A stretch of 64,000 nt of DNA from NCBI GenBank assembly GCA_973895155.1, contig OZ316895.1, positions 7,998,001-8,062,000 on the forward strand, given 5' to 3'. Position 1 is the stretch's first letter. The number at the start of each line of letters is the position of its first letter. Source of the stretch: Marsupella aquatica. Lineage: Eukaryota; Marchantiophyta. Positions 56,661-64,000 of this stretch are shown here, piece after piece. The position numbers and the translations under genes were made by a program. Below the pieces are notes generated by a model. The model saw nothing but the letters and a program-made list of their open reading frames with translations. It was not told where the DNA came from and did not search any database.

Positions 56661-59600
56661 ATAGTTTGATCAATTTTACACGAGGGGATGAAGTGTCATT
56701 GGTGATCGATGGATTTGAAACGGCAATTGGGATAGTTCAAAAGGTTGACCCCCAGGATACTATACAGAACATTTGTCTAGGGGACAATCGAATTGGGGTA
56801 TTGATCGAAAAGTGTTTTGATGGATCGCGTCAACTTCCATTTCCTTTGCCCAAATTTTCCACATTGGCTGAGGCAATTGACTCCTGCGTGATTTGGGATT
56901 GTGCATTGGCATACTTGAGGTCATCAACTCAGCGCCGAAGAATTAATGTCGATGATTTCTCTTTGGCTGGAGATGCTGGAAATGATAAATCCAAAATTGA
57001 TGCAAGGGTTGAAGAGGACGTGTTCAAGGAAGGAGATGAAGTTCAGATGTTCATTTTTGATCAATTGGTTGCAAATGGAGTCATTTTCAAGACAAATACA
57101 ATGGATATTTGTCATACTGAAACACTCGGGGTTGGTCGCATCAGTATAAGAATATCTGATATTGTTAAGGGAAATCAAAAATTGCCATACTCGCACCCTG
57201 GAGCTGATACAATAGAAGAGGCCTTGCATACCTGGGTTATCTGGGATGTTGCGCATGTTTCTAGAAAGGGCACTCTACGAGATTTTGGCGTGTTTGGTAG
57301 TTCAAATATTTTCAATGATCTTCCATTAAAAGATTTTACACTACGTTCCAACTAGATGGCGGAGGAGGTTGATTTGTATGACGCTTCTCGTTGTCGAAAG
57401 GTTGCAACAGGTATTATCACGGTCCCATTTGAAATAGGTGCCGTTGACGATGAACTTCTTGGTGCAGATCATGTTGGTGTTGCTGTTGTGAATATCAATG
57501 AACCCGGATTATTTCCAAATATCCGTGTTGGTACCCCTGGCTTGGTGAGGTGGGAAATCAAATCCCTTCTATTGATTTTGTCTCAAAGGTTTCTTGGGGA
57601 TATCCTTGAGGAAGTTTCAGAGAAGTGGATGGAGTCGGGTCAAACTAAGGGCGATCCGGATTCGGATGGTGATGGTAAACCTACAAAAAGACCATACAAT
57701 TTCATTAGGAGGACAAAAGTTGATCTTGAGGAGAGGAACAAAAGGCATTTGGAGTCGAGGGCACTTTTGAAAATTAACGAGGAGTCCATTGATTCCATCC
57801 AAAGAGAAGGTTGTTGCAAGCTGAAGTGTTGCTTGAACATGCCCAGGGAGGACTTAGAGGCAATGAGGAGGGAATACCATGGAATGTCAAGTGACAACAA
57901 AACAAGTCACATCTTTAGTCTCTTTGGGTGTAGAGAGGAGCAAGTCAAGAGAAAGGGATTTTTTGTTCTAAAGGGACGTGTGGTTTGTAAAGATGCATTT
58001 ATTAAAATGCATGGGTTCAGTACAACAAAGTACTATGACTACAAAAATCAATACGAAGCTGGTTGCACAATTGGTTTCCATGGAAATCAGAGACAACGGA
58101 AGACACGATCAAGCACTTTGCACGCTCGTGCCTTGTTGGAGTCCATTTTAATCCAAAATGGGGAACCAATGCCACATCTTCCCTATGGTGGGTCCAACGG
58201 CACTGACACTATTGAATATCGGCTCCCATCTTGTTTTACTAAGAATGAGATTTTCCAAGAGGTGTTTACCAAGATGGAATTAGATGGGTTAATTTGCTAA
58301 GGTTACTGAAGTTACTATGTACAACATCTGGAAAAACTCATTTGATAATTTTGACTTTCACAAGGGAAGTGCATTTGCCAAGTGCATATTTTGCACTGAG
58401 TTCAAAGATCAATTGATGCGGGAGAAGAGAAAAAAAGAGCGTGCAGAGATTGAAGAGAAAAGAGCGCGACATCTTCGTGAACAAATGTCAAGAAGATATG
58501 TTTACTATGCTCATAGGGTTCTTGCAAAGAAGGATCCTCAAAACTATCTTTGCATTATTCACGATAAGATGGATCAAGCCAAGACTTGGATCCCCAGGTT
58601 GGTCCCCACTCCAAAATCCCTCTCTGGTAGTGGTCAGCCTTTGCCTATTGCTCTTACTGGGATGTTAACCCATGGAAGAGATCCTGGAGTGTATGCACAT
58701 TTCAGTTTGACTGGACTTTGGCCTGGAGATGCAGACTTTACCGTGACATCTTTGGCCAAATGCCTCCGAGATTTGGAAGATTACACAGGAGACAAAACTG
58801 GAGACCTTCTTGAGGGATTGAATTGGAATGCAACTCGGCCAATATTTCAGTCCCTTCTAGACTTTGAAGCATTTCTGGCCGGTTACTTGGAACCCAAAAA
58901 TGTTTCAATTGTTCGATTTCAAGGCATTGAAGATGGTCAGGAGACTAAAAAGTCAAGCACAGTGGATGTTGGTTCTAAGGATGATCCTGAGACTACTAGG
59001 GGCTCTTTCAAGCCCTTACCAAGGCACCTAACGTTGCAGATGGACAATTCAGGGAAAGATAACAAAAATCAATATGTGATGGCATTTTGCACTGAGCTTG
59101 TTAGCAGGGGGTGTTTGAAACTGTGCAAATGTCATTCCTCATGGTTGGCCACACCCATGAAGACGTGGGTGCATTATTTTCTCAAGTATCCAAACAGGTC
59201 AGATACAAAGAGGTTGCTACCCTCTTGGGGTTGATGGCTGAGGTTTGGGAGTGTGAAAGCATTCATCCTGTACCACGATTGATTCAAGAGGTTGCATCTT
59301 ACAAGGAGTATTTGAAAACTTTCCAGGTGAATTAAGAGATAGAAGGTCACTCAAAACCAGTGGCATTTCTTTTCTCCATGAGGGATAATGTGCCAGTGTA
59401 TCAATATAAAGCACATGTCAAGCAACCTTGGCTTCCGGCAATGGGGAGGTCCATTTGGAGAACTGATCCCATCACAAATGCGCTCATTTTACCGGAAGGC
59501 CAACCATTTGCAAAACCTATATCTGGGGATGTACAAAAGAAGGCTGGAGAAATCATCCCATTCCTTAATCACTATATTGATTTCTTGAAGAAAAGTTGTA

Positions 59601-60388
59601 AGGATGAGACCTCTGCAGCATATAAAGAGAGATTTCCTCTAGTCAAATATTGGGAGAATCTTGTGCAAGCACTGTTCGAGGAACTTACAATAGAAGGGGA
59701 GGGGGAAAGACATTTGCCATTGACAACTGATTTTTGGCCAAAGACTAACCATGGCACAGGTTACAAGATGATTTTGGGGACATCTCAGCCGTCAAGTTAA
59801 CCTTCTCAAAATCCAGAGATGATGGACCTTCAAAATGAGTACATGGAAGAGATGGAAGATCAAGCTGCACCCTTTGTTGGTGCACGACAAGAGCGAGAAC
59901 TTGCACGTTGGATTCCTCTACAAGATATTCAAGAAGGTCACTTTGTATTTTTACGTCCAGAGGATGAATGGGAACAGGAAAATGGCAAAGGGCGTTTCTG
60001 GTTGGTTCGAGCTTTGGGTGGTGTGGATCCAAACCATGAGGTTCCCTCAACAGATTTGCAACATATTGAAGGGTCTTCTTCAACGTCTGTTGAGAGCATT
60101 CCTCTTAGGAATGCTCCTATGTTCCAAGTACAATGGTGGAGGCCTAAACATGGTAAGCATGATGCAAAGGATGATGTTCGATATGAACGTTGCTTTCAAA
60201 CCACTAAGACTTGGGAGCTGGATCGTGGGTTTGACAATGTTACTCAAAGTTGGCAGTTTGCAAATTCTGCAATGTATGGGTTTAAGTCAGGTGCTAAAGA
60301 ACAAAATATTATGGATAGAGGTTTGACAATTCCTAAGAATGTTTTGAAAACTCTCAAAATTTACATGGAAGGTATAATTGATGAGTAG
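56661..60388 (+). pseudogene. DUF7869-type transposase with DUF8039-like repeats (broken)
   Basis: One former gene in several frames. 56661-57352 holds two copies of a DUF8039-like unit (GDEVSLVIDGFETAIGIVQK ... CVIWD and GDEVQMFIFDQLVANGVIFK ... WVIWD); 57356-58300 holds a third unit, a basic region and FFVLKGRVVCKDAF with a GFHGN motif; 58317-59107 has FAKCIFCTEF, the HDKMDQAKTWIPR motif and LQMDNSGKDNKNQYV; 59111 onward has MSFLMVGHTHEDVGALFS. These are the conserved Asp and His-Glu-Asp blocks of DUF7869 proteins, a DDE-like family common in eukaryotic DNA transposons. A basic C-terminal region follows to 60388. Damage: TAG 57353, frameshift near 58295, frameshift near 59107 in a G run, TAA 59333, TAA 59798. 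Upstream exons are unknown; 56661 follows a TACAG acceptor. Confidence 0.78.
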
Positions 60389-60959
60389 ATTGATAGAACT
60401 CGTAGGTTACAAGTCTCCACTCAAATGACTTGTGATTAAGAGGGTCGAGTTGATTTCCATGCATTTGTCTAGAGAACAAGACAATCAAATTAATACTCTA
60501 TGATCTCTCAAAGCTATTGAATGGACTTTCTTATAATTATTATTTTATTTGTCTTAGTATATTTTAATTCTAGAAAATGATGCCATTTCATTCCTTCTAG
60601 TAGGTTGGATATCATCCTAGTTAACTTTGTCTAGACACTATAGTCATTCCATTGTATTGGTGCTTAGTTAGATATCTTACTCAAGCTAAATGTTTTGAAT
60701 ATAGATGCTATCCAAGCTTATATGTACGTTATTACTAGATTCTATCTATTTTCCAACCAAATGAACACTTTTATCACCCAAATGTTTTTTAATATCATCC
60801 AATTTAATATTTTACTTTCCCAAAATTTCATTTTTTTGTCCCCAAATTTACATTTAATGATGCTTGAATTTTCATTTTTCATCTTCCAAATTTACAATTT
60901 TCATGCCTAAAACTATGTTTTTAAATCTCCAAATTTCCCTATATCCTTTATAATTTCAG
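60389..60959. repeat. AT-rich spacer with T-run/CCCAAAT repeats
   Basis: 60389-60750 shows no gene. 60750-60950 consists of short degenerate units (TTTTTATCACCCAAATG, TTTTGTCCCCAAATTTAC, TTTCATCTTCCAAATTTAC) like those at 48300-48440. Confidence 0.55.
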
Positions 60960-61101
60960 TTTTAATGAATATAGTGATAAAGGGGCCGCAGACCCAAAAA
61001 ATGATGATCCCAATGATGAAGGGTCGGATGATGAGTTCACCATCCCAGGAGATGATCAGGGAGGACCTTCAGACGCGAAGGATGAATTCGACCTGGAGTA
61101 A
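60960..61101 (+). CDS. Terminal exon of an acidic protein, gene unknown
   Basis: After a good acceptor (TTTATAATTTCAG) 46 codons and a stop encode an Asp/Glu-rich tail (DDPNDEGSDDEF, GPSDAKDEFDLE). It has one leading base of phase. Its upstream exons may belong to module 1, split by the insertion, or to the module 2 transposase. No domain is recognised. Confidence 0.4.
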
Positions 61102-61202
61102 AGCACTTGGCCTTTGATGTAGAACTCCCTATTTGGTGTTTTTCTTTTGCTTATAGAATTTTTGGATGTGTAGTATTGATCCGATTCTGGTGATTTCTTC
61201 AG

Positions 61203-61542
61203 TGATAGGCGTTCGGATTGGTTTTCGGAGGAGAGATTCCGTCTTCGGAAAAAAATCAAGAATCATTTTCTTGTGACCCCTGAGAAGGGATTTGCGCTTC
61301 CATGCTATGCTGAAAAGACTGCAAAGGAGGTTGATGAAGCGCCCGTCGTTTTGACTTGGGAGGGGAAAGGTCTGCGGTCAGTGAGGGGTGTTCGGAAAGC
61401 CCTTTACTGCCCTCAGTTCATAGATGATGAGGCTGGGACTGTAGCATAGTATGTTGACGGTTTGGCTGAGGAGACTGATAGGGAGTCCAGTAGCGATCCT
61501 AGTAATTCCTCAGATGATTTGGAATCAGAGGATTCTCAATGA
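61203..61542 (+). pseudogene. Hypothetical C-terminal exon with acidic tail, one TAG
   Basis: After the acceptor TTCTTCAG the frame reads RRSDWFSEERFRLRKKIKNH, KGFALPCYAEKTAKEVDEAP, then a TAG at 61447-61449, and continues to a Ser/Asp/Glu tail (SSSDPSNSSDDLESEDSQ) and a stop. It lies just inside the right terminus of module 1. The composition of the tail resembles the ORF near the left terminus (39470-39857). Not recognised. Confidence 0.4.
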
Positions 61543-61814
61543 CTCATGGTCAATTTCAAATGCAATCTCATTCCAGAAGATATTTGTCATACCAAAGTTT
61601 TATTAAAGATGGATTGTGAATGGTTTTTTGACCTGGTTTTGTTGACAGTGATGATGCCTTTTCATTCAGTTCAGTGTAGTGAAGATCTCGATTTTTGAGT
61701 TTGTGAATATTTAAGTATCTGCATTTTCGTTTTCCGTAACTGTTTCACAATATATATCGACAATCTTACTTGGGAATGCGCCTTAACTACCCTGAAGTTA
61801 CGCACAAACTTGCC

Positions 61815-61839
61815 TCGCTAGCATGCTGTCCTCGCTAGC
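61815..61839. repeat. Two palindrome A half sites beside the right terminus
   Basis: TCGCTAGC at 61815-61822 and again at 61832-61839, in direct orientation. They carry the same right arm as the palindromes at 40-48 kb and tie this end to module 1. Confidence 0.75.
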
Positions 61840-61860
61840 AAAACTCCTGTTTGCTCGCAC
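61819..61860 (-). repeat. Right terminal inverted repeat of module 1
   Basis: Read on the minus strand from 61860: GTGCGAGCAAACAGGAG then TTTTGCTAGCGAGGACAGCA. Compare 38694-38735. The first 11 bases are identical. Confidence 0.7.
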
Positions 61861-64000
61861 AATAGAATACCTCCAATTGATGGCCAGCACAACAACATCT
61901 AGAGTTGACTTACGTATTATAGATCCCATCTGTCTGGGTCAACAATTTAAAACGTTGGAGCCCATTTTACTGAACAGCTAAAACTCTCTCTAAGTGCACT
62001 CACTTTTGGGAAGACACTAATAACTAAGAGCATAGAGACACTAATCAACGGGATGCACTTATGGAGTGTGCACTTATAAAGCAAACTGTATCTCGCTCTT
62101 ATGAAGGAGCAGCTGGGGCAATTATACTTAGTGTCTGGAACATATTAAACCTGAGAATTATAACCATGAACCTCACTCCCCTAATTAAATTACAATTATA
62201 ATGAACACTTGATTAATTTGAACCCAGTATTGGAGCAACTTACGAGTAAGACTGCCACAAGTCATATGAGTCAGATGGGTTGATGTGTTCCAATAATAAT
62301 TGAACACACACCATGAGAGTATGCCAAATTAGTTCATGGACCCCTTGGCTAATTGATAGCATGGTTATCACAAGGAGTAGTCCAAATCAGGTTTTTTCGC
62401 TACATGCTACCAAATTCTCAAGCTATAAGAGTCAGAATTCAATGTGTGACAAATTCATTTGCAATTAGATGAATGTCTGATATGAATTGTATCAGGTCGT
62501 TCAATGTTCAAGTTCGGACCATGGCTAGCAGTTTCCCTTGATTGCATTGGGCCGGAAAACTTACTCCAGGTGTCAATTACCCTGTAACAAGTAAGTTATC
62601 AAGTTAGTTACTAGCCATTATTTATTATATGAAACATACTTTTTATAAATCTTTGAATTGAAGTTTTAAAATTGAAAATGTAACTAAAACGGTTACATAG
62701 TGATAGTTTTAACCGTCTTGCTCTTTGCATTTCTAATTATTTTACATTTCTTTTTACGGCATGGTGTCCCAAAATTTACACCCAAATTGACGCAAACACG
62801 AAAAAAAACTGTAAGTTTGATTCACAAAACCGACAAGTCTTGTTTGTTGCGGTTGTTGTTGACGTGACACACTCTGGTGCCAGGAATTCTGGAAGGGACT
62901 TCTAGTGGGGTCCGTAATTAAAGATACCCAATCCCCTTTCCCATTATTAATATAGTCACCCTGTATCTTGCAAAGAGTATCTTGCAAAGAGGACAGTATT
63001 CCCTTAATCCCATATATAATAAGCAAGCATTCACCCTATGTAGACAATCTTAAACTATAATACAAGGTTGCGCTTTTTTATGAAGTGTTAGTCATTCAAA
63101 TTTGCAGTGTCCAAAAAATATTAATCATGTCAAAGAGAAAGAATAAAGATTATATTAAATTTAGTGTGCACCAAAAAAAGTAATGAATGCATTCCAAACA
63201 AGAGGGGAATCAAATGAGAGACACAAAAGGAGGGAGCCAATGGGGCACACAAAACAAGAGAGGGAATGTACATGCATGAGTATCAAGGAGGTTCCTAACC
63301 CATACACATGGAATACAAAAATACATAATATATATGATATTATGTATTATTGTAAGTATTACAATATTGCAAAATATAATAATAATAGTGATTTAATTAA
63401 AATAGGTTAATTAAACACAATAGGTTAGATGACAAGGACAATGTCAAAAGCTATAATACAATTTTATTTTTTTATAGTAGTCATTCAAATTTGCAATATC
63501 CCAAAAATGAAAAACATGAAAGAATGATTTCCTTTGTGAATGAAAATGGAGAGCAATGTTTCCAAGCAAAAAATGAATTGAATAGTACAAAGAAAATAAG
63601 GAGGGTCTTTAGCAATGCAAGAGCATCAACGAGACCTCCCTTTACCACTATAATCCTGATCCTGTTTCTTTACAAAGTAACTAAAAAAAGTGACAATCAA
63701 TCTTGAATGTTCATTAAAACATAATTTTCTCCACAGTGTAACATCTATCTAAAAATAAGTTCCTGCCCAAGCTACCCTTTAACTTTCCCATACCTGCCAC
63801 AATGAAAAAATTTAATCAAAATTTAATTAAATTTATTCATATATAAACAATTCTAATTTTTTTGAAATAATTTCCAATATAAATAAAATAGAGATAAAAT
63901 ATTTTCTCATCTTGACATCTTTCCTTCATATTAAGATCTTCTCACCTCAAGATCTTTGCTCATCTTGACATATTTTTCTCACCTTGAGATCTTTTCTCAC
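61861..64000. other. AT-rich flank, no gene seen
   Basis: No frame of convincing length or composition. Short direct repeats occur: GTATCTTGCAAAGAG twice at 62951-62990; CATTCAAATTTGCA near 63095 and 63482; and TCTCACCT(C/T)(A/G)AGATCTTT-like words at 63935-64000 running off the window edge. Confidence 0.5.

Larger units (their letters stand above)
48440..60780. mobile_element. Nested element (module 2), limits approximate
   Basis: Contains a minus-strand ParB-MTase gene with HAD phosphatase exons and a plus-strand DUF7869-type transposase, divergently transcribed from about 55.0-56.7 kb. It carries two palindrome families not seen in module 1. I did not find terminal inverted repeats, so the limits rest on where the flanking T-rich repeat of module 1 is broken. 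It may be two elements rather than one. Confidence 0.5.
38694..61860. mobile_element. Large MULE-like DNA transposon (module 1), interrupted by module 2
   Basis: Both ends begin, reading inward, with GTGCGAGCAAA, then a diverged AG-rich stretch, then TTTTGCTCGC or TTTTGCTAGC. Inside lie a MULE/SWIM transposase, a ParB-MTase-like gene and copies of an 18-bp palindrome, including two half sites at 61815-61839 next to the right end. This links the right end to the module at 39-48 kb and implies that 48.4-60.8 kb was inserted into it. The inverted similarity may extend about 25-30 bp further out. I could not identify a clean target duplication. Confidence 0.68.

Noticed and set aside
58317-60388. 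Separate plus-strand genes at 58317, 59360 and 59819.
   Set aside because: They are continuations of one DUF7869-type gene across frameshifts and stops; conserved blocks follow in family order.
38685-61870. AATTGTAAC / AATAGAATA as a 9-bp target duplication of module 1.
   Set aside because: Only about six of nine bases agree and the inverted similarity may extend past these bases; not enough to call.

Overview
The window is nuclear DNA of a land plant. Genes have GT-AG introns. There are a Ty1/copia element primed by initiator Met-tRNA, a Ty3/gypsy element with a tRNA-Asp-type primer site, a plant ABCB transporter gene and a MULE-like transposase with a SWIM zinc finger. Nothing fixes the species; a non-seed plant is a guess.

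Layout. (1) 2012-9580, minus strand: an intact 12-exon ABCB (P-glycoprotein type) gene. The splice sites I chose give one open frame of 1357 codons plus stop. (2) 10.7-15.6 kb: intergenic DNA with degraded tandem repeats. (3) 15610-30097: a rearranged gypsy element whose two LTRs face each other. Its left LTR is split by a young copia element (15861-22355, target duplication GTACT). (4) 30906-31343: a MITE-like element. (5) 31882-37332: a second, dead ABCB copy. Exons 1-8 are on the minus strand; exons 9-12 are missing except for the last 25 codons, which lie inverted on the plus strand. (6) About 38.69-61.86 kb: a large DNA transposon bounded by inverted repeats beginning GTGCGAGCAAA, with a second element apparently nested inside (about 48.4-60.8 kb). 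(7) 61.9-64 kb: AT-rich DNA without a recognisable gene.

The most interesting part is 38.7-61.9 kb. Two modules share a plan: a transposase gene divergently transcribed from a gene that joins a ParB/Srx-like domain to a permuted N6/N4-type DNA-methyltransferase-like domain. Module 1 pairs a MULE/SWIM transposase (40472-44185, minus) with a ParB-MTase (44862-48282, plus). Module 2 pairs a ParB-MTase with an unbroken 1346-codon frame (50130-55020, minus) with a DUF7869-type transposase (56661-60388, plus). FCP1-like HAD phosphatase exons may be spliced onto the module 2 MTase.

In each module, promoters and introns are studded with a private palindrome: GCTAGCGANNTCGCTAGC in module 1; GCCTCGCCC/GGGCGAGGC arms beside the module 2 MTase; GGGTCGAAAT/ATTTCGACCC arms in a 73-bp tandem array before the module 2 transposase. 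The gypsy element has its own 21-bp palindrome as well. My inference is that each element encodes a factor, perhaps the ParB-MTase, that recognises its own palindromes, comparable in logic to VANC proteins of VANDAL MULEs or to ParB-parS. Most genes here except ABCB copy 1 and the module 2 ParB-MTase carry stops or frameshifts.
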